Shown: positions 1-7,143 of the stretch, piece by piece
Numbering within the stretch: the first letter of the stretch is position 1
Layout of the letters: every line of letters begins with the position of its first letter
Program-made: the position numbers and the translations under genes
Assembly (NCBI GenBank): GCA_910585645.1
Contig: CAJUFP010000010.1
Location: 60,541 to 67,912, forward strand
DNA length: 7,372 nt
Reading direction: 5' to 3'
From: an uncultured Hungatella sp.
GTDB lineage: Bacteria; Bacillota; Clostridia; Lachnospirales; Lachnospiraceae
The notes under the pieces: generated by a model
What the model was told of the DNA's origin: nothing
Database searches by the model: none
Seen by the model: the letters and a program-made list of their open reading frames with translations, nothing else

Positions 1-84
1 GGAACACGTGTATTGCGTCCGATAATGGGGCGTGGATATCGCAAGGCCGGGGAGAAGAGAATAGGAAGGCGAAAATCAGGAGAT

Positions 85-91
85 AAGGGAG
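85..91 (+). promoter_or_regulatory. Ribosome binding site of the GH31 gene
   Basis: AAGGGAG lies 9 nt before ATG 101 and only 3 nt before ATG 95. Spacing therefore favours the shorter product starting MKDIYRI. A second purine run (AGGAG, 78-82) is 12 nt before ATG 95, so the longer start, with two extra residues, cannot be excluded. Confidence 0.5.
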
Positions 92-100
92 AAGATGATC

Positions 101-2521
101 ATGAAGGATATCTACAGAATCAAAGCAAATCCGCAGGCAGCGGGGGAGAACCAGATCAGGGGGGACAAGTACCGCATTACGGTTCTGACCGACGGGCTGG
201 TGCGGCTGGAGTACAGTGAGGACGGGGTTTTTGAGGACGGGCCCACCCAGATGGCGCTGAACCGGGATTTTGCGCCGACGGATTTTCGGGCGGCGCGGGG
301 CAGGGACGGGATTGAGGTTCACACCTCCAGGCTTTTTTTGACGTACAATGAGAGGGAGTTTTCGGGCAGCGGCTTAAGCATTCAGGTGAAGGGCAATGTG
401 AGCAATTACCGCAGTGTCTGGCATTACGGGGAGGAGGTCCAGGACCTGGGGGGAACGGCGCGGACTTTAGATGAGGCAGACGGAGCCGTGAAGCTGGGGC
501 CGGGGGTGGTGTCCAGGTTCGGGTATTCGGTTTTGGACGACAGCAGCTCCCAGGTCATCGGGGAGGACGGGTGGGTGAGCCCAAGGAAAAAGGGAGTGAA
601 AGATCTGTATTTCTTTGGGTACGGCCATGATTACAAGGAGGCTCTGAAGGCTTTTTACCGCCTGTGCGGAAGGACGCCCATGCTTCCCAGATATGCCCTG
701 GGCAACTGGTGGAGCCGGTATTATCCGTATACGGAGGACAGCTACACAAAGCTGATGGACCGGTTTGAGGCGGAGGGAATTCCTTTTACGGTGGCGGTTA
801 TTGACATGGACTGGCATCTGGTGGATATTGATGAGAAGTACGGAAGCGGGTGGACAGGGTATACCTGGAACCGGGAGTATTTTCCGGACCCGGAGGAGTT
901 TTTGGGAAAGCTTCATGACAGGGGGATGCATGTGACTCTCAATGTCCATCCCGCGGCAGGGGTCAGGGGCCATGAGGAGATGTATGAGCCTATGGCTAAG
1001 GCCATGGGGGTGGATTATGAGCGTGAGGACCCGGTGAGCTGCGATGTGGCTGACCCTGTGTTTATGGAGCATTATTTTACATATCTGCACCATCCCAGGG
1101 AGAAGGAAGGGGTGGACTTCTGGTGGATTGACTGGCAGCAGGGGACAAACAGCAGGGTGGAGGGCCTGGACCCTTTGTGGATTCTGAACCATTTTCATTT
1201 CCTGGACAACGGGCGGGACGGGAAGCGGCCCATGACTTTTTCCAGGTACGCGGGGCCTGGGAGCCACCGGTATCCTGTGGGGTTCTCCGGGGATACGGTT
1301 ATTACCTGGGAGTCTCTGGATTTTCAGCCCTATTTTACGGCTGCGGCTTCCAACATCGGCTACGGCTGGTGGAGTCATGACATCGGCGGTCATATGAAAG
1401 GGTACAAGGATGATGAGCTGGAGGCCCGGTGGTTCCAGTTTGGGGCTCATTCTCCCATTATGCGGCTTCACAGCTCCAGAAGTGAGTTTAACGGGAAGGA
1501 GCCCTGGCGGTTTAAGGGGGAGGCCAGGAAGGCTATGGGGGAGGCCCTGCGGCAGCGGCACAGGATGATTCCCTACCTTTATTCCATGAATTACCGGTGC
1601 TATGAGGAGGGGCTGCCTCTTGTGCTTCCTATGTACTATGAGTACCCGGAGGAGCCTATGGCCTATAAGGTGAAAAATCAGTATTTCCTGGGAAGTGAGC
1701 TTTTGGTGGCGCCTGTTACAAAACCAAGGAACAGAAGACTGAACGCGGCCGGGGTTACGGTGTGGCTTCCTGAGGGAAGGTGGTATGATATTTACACGGG
1801 CATGATCTATGACGGGGGCAGGTGTCTTAGGATGTACCGGGATATAAACAGCATTCCGGTTCTGGCCGGAGCAGGGGCTGTTGTGCCGTTTACGGAGGAG
1901 ATTTCGGCCAGGGAGGCTTCGGGGAATCCGGCATCTTTGACGGTCTGCGTGTTCGGGGGAGGCGACGGGGCGTTTACTTTATATGAGGATGACAATGAGG
2001 GCTGCGGCTACATGGACGGTGTGTGGGCAAAGACGGTGATGACCTACCGGGAGGAGACAGAAGGGTGTGAACCCAGGGCGGTGTTTGTGGTGGAGCCTGC
2101 CTGTGGGGATTTGTCTCTCATACCGGCGGCGCGGAAATATACGGTGGAATTTCGGGGATTTTTGCCGGAGGCGGCAAAGAGAGCCAGGGTTTTTGTGGAC
2201 GGCAGGGAGTGGGAGAGGGAGCGGACCATTATCTCCTACAGGAACCGGGAGCAGACTGTGGTGCTGGCCCTTGAGGCCCTGGATGTGAGGCGCAGGATTG
2301 AGATCGTGCTGCCCGGTGATCTGGGGGTGAGGCAAAATGCGGTTGAGGACAGGGTGTTTGAGTTTTTAAACCAGGCTGAGATAGAGTTTGAGGTGAAGGA
2401 CGCGGTTTATGACCTGGTGATGAGGGAGAAGCGGATTCCTGTGGTGCTGGCGCAGTTGGAGGCTATGGGGATTGAGCGGGATTTGTGTCAGGCTTTGACG
2501 GAGATTTTGACGGGGATTTAA
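101..2521 (+). CDS. Glycoside hydrolase family 31 alpha-glycosidase (probable alpha-glucosidase), cytoplasmic
   Basis: Hydrolyses non-reducing terminal alpha-linked sugars from short oligosaccharides by a retaining mechanism; the exact linkage is not readable from sequence. Numbering is for the 806-residue product from ATG 101. Residues 1 to about 190 form the N-terminal beta-sandwich. The (beta/alpha)8 barrel runs from about 195 to 520 and contains NWWSRYYPY (about 202), the substrate-pocket VIDMDWH (Asp235/Asp237), the nucleophile in WWIDWQQG (Asp344), the acid/base in GFSGD (Asp398) and MRLHSS (about 454-459). A proximal beta domain follows, then a DUF5110-like domain (about 610-735) with YEDD near 628. 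The last 60 or so residues are a charged, probably helical tail. No signal peptide or membrane segment is seen. ATG 101 is preferred over ATG 95 because AAGGGAG at 85-91 sits 9 nt before it and only 3 nt before 95. It is the first gene of an operon with the GH13 gene 17 bp downstream. The family is certain; the substrate is inferred. Confidence 0.93.
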   Translation: MKDIYRIKANPQAAGENQIRGDKYRITVLTDGLVRLEYSEDGVFEDGPTQMALNRDFAPTDFRAARGRDGIEVHTSRLFLTYNEREFSGSGLSIQVKGNVSNYRSVWHYGEEVQDLGGTARTLDEADGAVKLGPGVVSRFGYSVLDDSSSQVIGEDGWVSPRKKGVKDLYFFGYGHDYKEALKAFYRLCGRTPMLPRYALGNWWSRYYPYTEDSYTKLMDRFEAEGIPFTVAVIDMDWHLVDIDEKYGSGWTGYTWNREYFPDPEEFLGKLHDRGMHVTLNVHPAAGVRGHEEMYEPMAKAMGVDYEREDPVSCDVADPVFMEHYFTYLHHPREKEGVDFWWIDWQQGTNSRVEGLDPLWILNHFHFLDNGRDGKRPMTFSRYAGPGSHRYPVGFSGDTVITWESLDFQPYFTAAASNIGYGWWSHDIGGHMKGYKDDELEARWFQFGAHSPIMRLHSSRSEFNGKEPWRFKGEARKAMGEALRQRHRMIPYLYSMNYRCYEEGLPLVLPMYYEYPEEPMAYKVKNQYFLGSELLVAPVTKPRNRRLNAAGVTVWLPEGRWYDIYTGMIYDGGRCLRMYRDINSIPVLAGAGAVVPFTEEISAREASGNPASLTVCVFGGGDGAFTLYEDDNEGCGYMDGVWAKTVMTYREETEGCEPRAVFVVEPACGDLSLIPAARKYTVEFRGFLPEAAKRARVFVDGREWERERTIISYRNREQTVVLALEALDVRRRIEIVLPGDLGVRQNAVEDRVFEFLNQAEIEFEVKDAVYDLVMREKRIPVVLAQLEAMGIERDLCQALTEILTGI

Positions 2522-2524
2522 GAA

Positions 2525-2529
2525 AGGAG
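2525..2529 (+). promoter_or_regulatory. Ribosome binding site of the GH13 gene
   Basis: AGGAG begins four bases after the GH31 stop codon and lies 9 nt before ATG 2539. It fixes the start at 2539 rather than at the in-frame ATG 2485, which lies inside the GH31 coding region and would add 18 residues unlike any GH13 N-terminus. Confidence 0.85.
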
Positions 2530-2538
2530 TGTAAGAAA

Positions 2539-4206
2539 ATGCGTACGTCTTGGTGGAAGGAAGCGGTTGTTTATCAGATTTACCCCAGAAGTTTTATGGA
2601 CTTAAACGGGGACGGGATCGGGGACCTTAGGGGGATTATAAGCAGGCTGGATTATCTGAAAGAGCTTGGGATTGATGTGATCTGGATGTCGCCGGTGTAT
2701 CAGTCGCCCAATGATGACAACGGATATGATATCAGCGATTATCAGGCCATCATGGAGGAGTTCGGGACCATGGAGGATTTTGATGAGCTGCTTTCTCAGG
2801 CCCATAAGCGGGGGCTTAAGATTGTCATGGACCTGGTGGTGAACCACACGTCGGATGAGCATAAATGGTTTGTGGAGAGCAAAAAGGGGAAGGACAATCC
2901 TTATGGGGACTACTATATCTGGAGGGACGGGAAGGAGGACGGTTCGGCGCCCAACAACTGGGGGGCCTGCTTTGGGGGCAGCGCCTGGCAGTTTGATGAG
3001 GAGCGGGGGCAGTATTATCTCCATCTGTTTTCCAAAAAGCAGCCGGACCTGAACTGGGATAATCCGGCGGTGCGAAGAGACGTGTTTGACATGATGAACT
3101 GGTGGTGTAATAAGGGCATTGACGGGTTCCGCATGGATGTGATCAGCATGATTTCCAAGACAAAAGAGATGCCGGACGGGGAGGTGAGGGGGCTTTACGG
3201 GGATTATTCGCCTTACTGTGTCCATGGGCCCAGGGTGCATGAGTACCTGCGGGAGATGAACCGGGAGGTTCTGTCAAAGTACGATCTGATGACCGTGGGG
3301 GAGACCTCCGGGGTTACGCCGGAGCAGGCCTGCCTCTATGGGGGCTTTGACACCCATGAGCTGAATATGGTGTTCCAGTTTGAGCATGTGGATGAGCAGG
3401 GAAAGTACGGGAAATGGAACGGGGAGCGGATGCCTTTGACGAAACTGAAGGGGATTTTGTCCAAATGGCAGAATGAGCTTTTCGGGAGGGCGTGGAACAG
3501 CTTGTTCTGGGACAACCACGACCAGCCCAGGGCGGTTTCCAGGTTTGGCAATGACGACCCTAAGTGGAGGGTTCTGTCTGCCAAGATGCTGGCCGCCTGC
3601 CTTCACATGATGCAGGGGACTCCCTACATCTATCAGGGGGAGGAGCTGGGGATGACCAACTATCCTTTTCAGGGGCCTGAGGATTTCCACGATATTGAGA
3701 GCGTCCACGCCTATGAGGAGTGGTGCAGATCAGGGATTGTGTCCCATGAGGAGTTCTGGCCCTGCATCACAAGGCTGAGCCGGGACAATGCCCGGACGCC
3801 GATGCAGTGGGACGACAGCAGCCAGGGGGGATTTACTGAGGGCACTCCCTGGATGCCAGTGAATCCCAATTACAGGGAGATTAACGCCAGGGCGGCGCTG
3901 GCGGACCCGGATTCGGTGTTTTATTTTTATCAGAAGCTGATCGCCCTGAGAAAGAGCCATCCGGTGATCGTCCACGGGGAGTACAGGCTGCTTCTGCCGG
4001 ACAGTGAGGAGCTGTTTGTGTATGAGAGACGGCTGGGGGATGAGAGGCTGTTGACTGCCTGCAATTTTACGGACCGGGACGTGGAGTTTGTGATGCCTAA
4101 GGAGTTTGCGGGAGGAAAATGTCTGATCGCCAATTACAAGGAGCCGGGGGAGGCCGGGAGATTGCGGCCTTATGAGGCGGTTGTGGTGGCTGTGGGGGTT
4201 GACTGA
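2539..4206 (+). CDS. malL: GH13 oligo-1,6-glucosidase / alpha-glucosidase (GH13_31 type)
   Basis: Cleaves terminal alpha-glucosyl residues, probably isomaltose-type alpha-1,6 bonds, in the cytoplasm. The 555-residue product has the usual length of Bacillus-type oligo-1,6-glucosidases and every GH13 conserved region. It opens with WWKEAVVYQIYPRSF and then a calcium-site loop DLNGDGIGD (21-29). Region I is DLVVNH (98-103), and QPDLNW lies at about 168-173. Region II is GFRMDV with nucleophile Asp200, region III is GET with acid/base Glu255, and region IV is NHD with Asp328 as transition-state stabiliser. NARTPMQWD at 417-425 is typical of this subfamily. Val201, directly after the nucleophile, is the residue associated with alpha-1,6 preference; maltases usually carry Ala or Thr there. 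No signal peptide is seen. The gene starts 17 bp after the GH31 stop and is followed by an intrinsic terminator, so the two are surely co-transcribed. The symbol malL is by family resemblance. Trehalose-6-phosphate hydrolase is a less likely relative. Confidence 0.93.
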   Translation: MRTSWWKEAVVYQIYPRSFMDLNGDGIGDLRGIISRLDYLKELGIDVIWMSPVYQSPNDDNGYDISDYQAIMEEFGTMEDFDELLSQAHKRGLKIVMDLVVNHTSDEHKWFVESKKGKDNPYGDYYIWRDGKEDGSAPNNWGACFGGSAWQFDEERGQYYLHLFSKKQPDLNWDNPAVRRDVFDMMNWWCNKGIDGFRMDVISMISKTKEMPDGEVRGLYGDYSPYCVHGPRVHEYLREMNREVLSKYDLMTVGETSGVTPEQACLYGGFDTHELNMVFQFEHVDEQGKYGKWNGERMPLTKLKGILSKWQNELFGRAWNSLFWDNHDQPRAVSRFGNDDPKWRVLSAKMLAACLHMMQGTPYIYQGEELGMTNYPFQGPEDFHDIESVHAYEEWCRSGIVSHEEFWPCITRLSRDNARTPMQWDDSSQGGFTEGTPWMPVNPNYREINARAALADPDSVFYFYQKLIALRKSHPVIVHGEYRLLLPDSEELFVYERRLGDERLLTACNFTDRDVEFVMPKEFAGGKCLIANYKEPGEAGRLRPYEAVVVAVGVD

Positions 4207-4224
4207 GAGATGGGTTTTGAGGGG

Positions 4225-4258
4225 AGAGGATTCCGGGGGCGGAGTCCTCTTTTTGTTT
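4225..4258 (+). terminator. Rho-independent terminator of the glycosidase operon
   Basis: A 10-bp stem, AGAGGATTCC (4225-4234) with GGAGTCCTCT (4241-4250) including one G-U pair, encloses a 6-base loop. It is followed directly by a T-rich tract (TTTTGTTT). It lies 18 bp after the GH13 stop codon and ends the two-gene unit before the next promoter. Confidence 0.9.
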
Positions 4259-4272
4259 CCTGTAGGTTGCCG

Positions 4273-4301
4273 TTGAATTGGCCTGCGGAACTTGTTATAC
4301 T
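4273..4301 (+). promoter_or_regulatory. Sigma-A-type promoter of the ATPase/nuclease-like gene
   Basis: The -35 box TTGAAT (4273-4278) and -10 box TATACT (4296-4301) are separated by exactly 17 bp. TG sits one base before the -10 box, making an extended -10. The promoter lies between the operon terminator and the next gene, so that gene should be transcribed independently. The -10 box is about 40 nt upstream of the start codon. Confidence 0.75.
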
Positions 4302-4330
4302 ATACCTAAAAGGGCGCGGGGTTTTTCGAT

Positions 4331-4335
4331 GGAGG
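4331..4335 (+). promoter_or_regulatory. Ribosome binding site deciding between two adjacent ATG codons
   Basis: GGAGG is followed by tandem ATG codons at 4340 (4-nt gap) and 4343 (7-nt gap). The 7-nt gap is closer to optimal, so ATG 4343 is chosen. The difference is a single Met. Confidence 0.7.
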
Positions 4336-4342
4336 TGGGATG

Positions 4343-6058
4343 ATGGCAAGGACCGTAGGGATAGGGATTCAGAGTTTTGAGAAGCTGATGGAGAGGCAGT
4401 GCTTTTATATTGACAAGACGGATTTTATCAGGGAGTGGTGGGAGAGCGGGGATGATGTGACCTTGATCGCCCGTCCAAGAAGATTTGGCAAGACGCTGAA
4501 TATGAGTATGCTGGAATGTTTCTTTTCCATAAAGTATAAAGACCAGGGACGGATGTTTGAGAATCTGTCTGTGTGGGGGGATGAGACGTATCGTGGGCTG
4601 CAGGGGACGTTTCCGGTGATCAGCCTGTCTTTTGCCAATGTGAAGGAGACGGATTTTGAGAGCGCCAGGAAGCGGATCAGCCGGATTATTTCGGAACTGT
4701 ATGTGGATCATTATTTTCTTCTGAACAGTGACCGTTTGGTGGCGCCGCAGAAGGAGGCTGTCAGAGAAAATATAGAGAAACCGGACCCGGTGATGGCGCT
4801 GAACCAGCTTTCCAAGTACCTGTTTGAGCATTACGGGAAGAAGGTCATTATTCTGCTGGATGAGTACGATACGCCCCTTCAGGAGGCCTATGTGTGCGGA
4901 TATTGGAGGGAACTGGCGGAATTTATCAGGAGCCTGTTTAACTCTACATTTAAGACGAACCCGTATCTGGAGAGGGCGGTGATGACAGGGATCACCAGGG
5001 TTAGTAAAGAGTCGATTTTTTCCGACCTGAATAACCTGGAAGTGGTGACCACCACATCAGAGAAGTATGAGGACAGCTTTGGGTTTACGGAGGAGGAAGT
5101 GTGGGATGCGCTGAAGATGTATGGGATGTATGGGGAGCGGCAAAAGGTAAAGGACTGGTACGACGGGTTTTCTTTTGGAAAGCAGCGGGAGATCTACAAT
5201 CCATGGTCTATCATCAATTTTCTGGATAAAGGGCGCTATTCCCCTTACTGGGCCAACACCAGCAGCAACAGCCTGGTGGATAAACTGATTCGGGAGGGAA
5301 GCAATGACATTAAGGCTGCTATGGAGGAGCTTTTAAGAGGGGAACATCTTTTTTACAATATTGATGAGCAGATTGTTTTTAATCAGCTGAATGAGGATGA
5401 GAACGCCATCTGGAGCCTGCTTCTTGCAAGCGGATACCTGAAAGTGGAAGGGTATGTGCAGGAGGAGGCGACGGGGGAGGATGTCTATGAGCTGTCTCTG
5501 ACCAACAGGGAAGTGTACATGATGTTTCGGAGAATGATCAAGGGGTGGTTCTCCGGTTCGGCGTCTGTGTACAATGGCTTTGTCAAGGCTCTCCTTGGCA
5601 GTGATACAGAGGCAATGAACGTGTACATGAATAAGGTGGCGCTGAACGCTTTCAGCTATTTTGACAGCGGAAAGAGTCCGTCGGAGGATGGGGAGCCAGA
5701 GCGGTTCTACCACGGGTTTGTCCTTGGGCTGGCGGTGGAGCTGACAGGCCGTTATGCGATCACGTCCAACCGGGAAAGCGGGCTGGGCAGGTACGATGTG
5801 ATGCTGGAGCCCATGAAAAGGGAGGACGACGCCATGATTCTGGAGTTTAAGGTGAGGAATCCCAAGAAGGAGGCAGGGCTGGAGGATACGGCGAAGGAGG
5901 CTCTGGCTCAGATTGAGAGGAAACAGTATGGGGCGGCTTTGGAGGCGAAAGGGATTTTGAGAGAGCGGATTCGGAAGTACGGATTCGCGTTTGAGGGGAA
6001 AAACGTTTTGATTATGGAGGGGGAGAGAATGCAGCACAAAATAAGACGGGGCGGATGA
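4343..6058 (+). CDS. AAA-ATPase-like protein with C-terminal PD-(D/E)XK nuclease-like domain (PF09820 + PF08011 type)
   Basis: Predicted nucleotide-binding protein joined to a nuclease-fold domain. The family is common and often multicopy in gut Clostridia and Bacteroidetes, and its role is not established. In the 571-residue product the N-terminus (about 5-30, SFEKLMERQCFYIDKTDFI) is the family hallmark. The Walker A loop is RPRRFGKT (44-51), where Arg replaces the first Gly, as is usual in this family. Walker B is VIILLDEYD (168-176). MTGITRVSKESIFSDLNNL (214-232) is the conserved sensor-like stretch. The C-terminal domain has FYHGFVLGL (about 456-464), GRYDVML with Asp485 and ILEFKV with Glu501 and Lys503, giving the D...ExK nuclease signature. 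A Gln523/Tyr529 pair follows in the next helix. All core nuclease residues are present, so it is probably folded and possibly active. It has its own promoter after the operon terminator and no functional link to the sugar genes. Defence, mobile-element or DNA-repair roles are guesses only. Family call high confidence, function unknown. Confidence 0.88.
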   Translation: MARTVGIGIQSFEKLMERQCFYIDKTDFIREWWESGDDVTLIARPRRFGKTLNMSMLECFFSIKYKDQGRMFENLSVWGDETYRGLQGTFPVISLSFANVKETDFESARKRISRIISELYVDHYFLLNSDRLVAPQKEAVRENIEKPDPVMALNQLSKYLFEHYGKKVIILLDEYDTPLQEAYVCGYWRELAEFIRSLFNSTFKTNPYLERAVMTGITRVSKESIFSDLNNLEVVTTTSEKYEDSFGFTEEEVWDALKMYGMYGERQKVKDWYDGFSFGKQREIYNPWSIINFLDKGRYSPYWANTSSNSLVDKLIREGSNDIKAAMEELLRGEHLFYNIDEQIVFNQLNEDENAIWSLLLASGYLKVEGYVQEEATGEDVYELSLTNREVYMMFRRMIKGWFSGSASVYNGFVKALLGSDTEAMNVYMNKVALNAFSYFDSGKSPSEDGEPERFYHGFVLGLAVELTGRYAITSNRESGLGRYDVMLEPMKREDDAMILEFKVRNPKKEAGLEDTAKEALAQIERKQYGAALEAKGILRERIRKYGFAFEGKNVLIMEGERMQHKIRRGG

Positions 6059-6226
6059 TTTTTGGCATATGGGGTTAAATACGCTGAGACAGACGGTGAA
6101 TACAGCAGAGGGAACCGCAGGCGGAACCGGGTTTCCCCACTGTTCGGAGGCCTGAGACGCAATCTCCCGTTACATTTATGCAGGATTGCAGGGCGGTTCT
6201 ATTATGAGGGGATGGATGAAAGATGA

Positions 6227-6298
6227 GTGGGTGATGATCTGTTTGGGGAGTTTAAGGGAGCTCTGACAGAGCAGTATGATTTGACTGCATTGAGTACA
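6227..6298 (+). pseudogene. Relic of a DUF4143-type AAA ATPase gene
   Basis: A short plus-strand frame reads GDDLFGEFKGALTEQY (6230-6277). From memory this closely matches the conserved FKGALTEQYV segment of the DUF4143 C-terminal domain of predicted AAA_14 ATPases. A TGA stop sits immediately upstream in frame (6224-6226), there is no ribosome binding site, and the likeness fades before the hairpin at 6301. It is most likely a decayed remnant. This family is distinct from that of the intact ATPase upstream. The match is from recall of the family motif, not from a search, and the edges are approximate. Confidence 0.5.
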
Positions 6299-6300
6299 TC

Positions 6301-6340
6301 GGCAGGGAGGAGAGCCGGAGATACGGTTCTCCTCCCTGCC
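6301..6340. terminator. Strong hairpin between convergent genes, possible bidirectional terminator
   Basis: A perfect 13-bp inverted repeat, GGCAGGGAGGAGA (6301-6313) with TCTCCTCCCTGCC (6328-6340), is extended by GCC/GGT to a 16-bp stem with an 8-base loop. It lies 35 bp beyond the stop of the minus-strand gene and about 240 bp beyond the plus-strand ATPase gene. The U-tract is poor on both strands: TGTTGGTTAT on plus, and no run on minus. It could act as a terminator, a 3' mRNA-stabilising structure or a barrier to convergent transcription. Confidence 0.6.
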
Positions 6341-6374
6341 TGTTGGTTATATCCCTTTTGCCGGGCAGACACAC

Positions 6375-7019
6375 TTATCTGTCATAGGTTCCCATAGCCA
6401 GTTCCATCAGATGTACGGCTTTGCCGCCGGCCATCTCAATACCGTCTGTGCAGCGGTTGCAGCAGGTGACTGCCAGCCGACAGGGGAACTTTTCAACCTG
6501 CTCCCTCATGAGCCTGACCTGGGACTCCCGGGGCATATGGGAGATGGATTGGCCCTCCCACTCTGCCAGCAGGGCGATGTTTTCGGGATCTTTCGGCTCA
6601 AAATGGAGAGTGCCGCAGTAGACGCTGCGCTCCCGGTTTTCCTCCATCTCCGTCACGGAAACATGCATCTTTTCCAGAGCCATGCGGACCGCCCCAAAGA
6701 CTTCCGGGTGGCGCCGGTCCCGCCAGCAGTCCTGCACGGTGGCAGTCAGGCCGCTGTAATCGGGCCAGGCAAAGTCCGGGTCCTCCACCAGATAGGCAAA
6801 GAGATTCTGCAGGGTGAACGTGTTCGGCACGCGTTTTTCAATGGTCTCCCGGCAGGCCTGGCAGAGATACAGAGCCGTGCTGCCTTCTGTATACGCCAGC
6901 TTGTCTATACGGCAGCAGCCTGCCACAGGCATCCGCTGTTTTAAGTAGGCGCGAATCCTTTTGGCGGCTTCGGGGCTGGCTTTTGTAAAATTACAGCTTG
7001 GAAAATAGATTTCGTTCAA
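6375..7019 (-). CDS. Cysteine-rich CCG-domain Fe-S protein, heterodisulfide reductase subunit B-like
   Basis: Probable iron-sulfur or redox protein of 214 residues, shorter than HdrB proteins (about 290). The N-terminal module starts YFPSCNF (Cys9), continues to GCCRID (Cys35/Cys36) and ends LCQAC (Cys53, Cys56): a full C...CC...CxxC set with shortened spacing. The second module has DCWRDR (Cys98), SVYCGT (Cys135, with Tyr134 where the first Cys of the pair is expected) and TCCNRC (Cys187/Cys190, extra Cys186), followed by a GGKAVHLMELA helix like the HdrB end. No membrane segment or signal peptide is seen. The start is TTG 7019 with AGGAGG 7 nt upstream and a good promoter behind it. The open frame extends upstream to 7262, but that extension crosses the promoter and repeats and resembles nothing. 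No HdrA, HdrC or dehydrogenase partner is in the window, so its electron partner and substrate are unknown. It might bind one modified cluster rather than the two of HdrB; this is inference. Confidence 0.8.
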   Translation of the reverse strand: MNEIYFPSCNFTKASPEAAKRIRAYLKQRMPVAGCCRIDKLAYTEGSTALYLCQACRETIEKRVPNTFTLQNLFAYLVEDPDFAWPDYSGLTATVQDCWRDRRHPEVFGAVRMALEKMHVSVTEMEENRERSVYCGTLHFEPKDPENIALLAEWEGQSISHMPRESQVRLMREQVEKFPCRLAVTCCNRCTDGIEMAGGKAVHLMELAMGTYDR

Positions 7020-7026
7020 GGCAATC

Positions 7027-7032
7027 CCTCCT
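7027..7032 (-). promoter_or_regulatory. Ribosome binding site supporting a TTG start
   Basis: On the minus strand AGGAGG lies exactly 7 nt before TTG at 7019-7017. No ATG or GTG in this frame has comparable support, so this site decides the start of the CCG-domain gene. Confidence 0.85.
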
Positions 7033-7053
7033 GTTTGGTGTGTCGTTTTCCTG

Positions 7054-7082
7054 ATTATACCAGAGACAGCCCCACAGTACAA
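7054..7082 (-). promoter_or_regulatory. Sigma-A-type promoter with extended -10 for the CCG-domain gene
   Basis: Reading the minus strand, the -35 box TTGTAC (7082-7077) and a perfect -10 box TATAAT (7059-7054) are 17 bp apart. TG sits one base before the -10 box. Transcription should begin near 7047, giving a leader of about 28 nt before the TTG start. Confidence 0.85.
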
Positions 7083-7143
7083 GAATTGTGTGACAGCGCG
7101 GCTGATGTTGCTGTTTATGAGGAGGAAATCCGGGAAAGTAAAT

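Larger units (their letters stand above)
6059..6374. other. Intergenic region between convergent genes
   Basis: This 316-bp stretch has no intact gene. Its right half holds the DUF4143-like relic and the 40-base hairpin described separately. Its left half (6059-6226) has stops in all plus frames and only weak repeats, such as two nearby GGAACCG words at 6111-6117 and 6123-6129. I see no RNA gene or promoter in it. Confidence 0.6.

Noticed and set aside
1..94. Possible tail of an upstream gene (one frame open from the window edge to a TAA at 84-86)
   Set aside because: The 27-residue tail resembles nothing I recognise and a short open frame can occur by chance, so no gene end is called. A GATAAT word at 21-26 has no visible -35 partner.
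13..219. Open plus-strand frame overlapping the start of the GH31 gene
   Set aside because: It is low-complexity, purine-rich translation with no family likeness and no ribosome binding site, and it overlaps the well-supported GH31 start region.
467..1561. Long antisense open frame (364 codons) within the GH31 gene
   Set aside because: It is Pro/His/Arg-rich translation typical of the complement of a G-rich coding strand, with no motif or start signal.
2485..2538. N-terminal extension of the GH13 gene to an in-frame ATG at 2485
   Set aside because: The extra 18 residues are a +1-frame reading of the end of the GH31 gene. The strong ribosome binding site and the conserved WWKEAVVYQIYPRSF beginning favour ATG 2539.
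2602..3240. Antisense open frame in the GH13 gene
   Set aside because: It is a shadow of a clearly real gene carrying all GH13 catalytic motifs, with no independent support.
6411..6944. Plus-strand open frame opposite the CCG-domain gene
   Set aside because: The minus strand carries the ordered cysteine motifs, promoter and ribosome binding site; the plus-strand translation has none of these.
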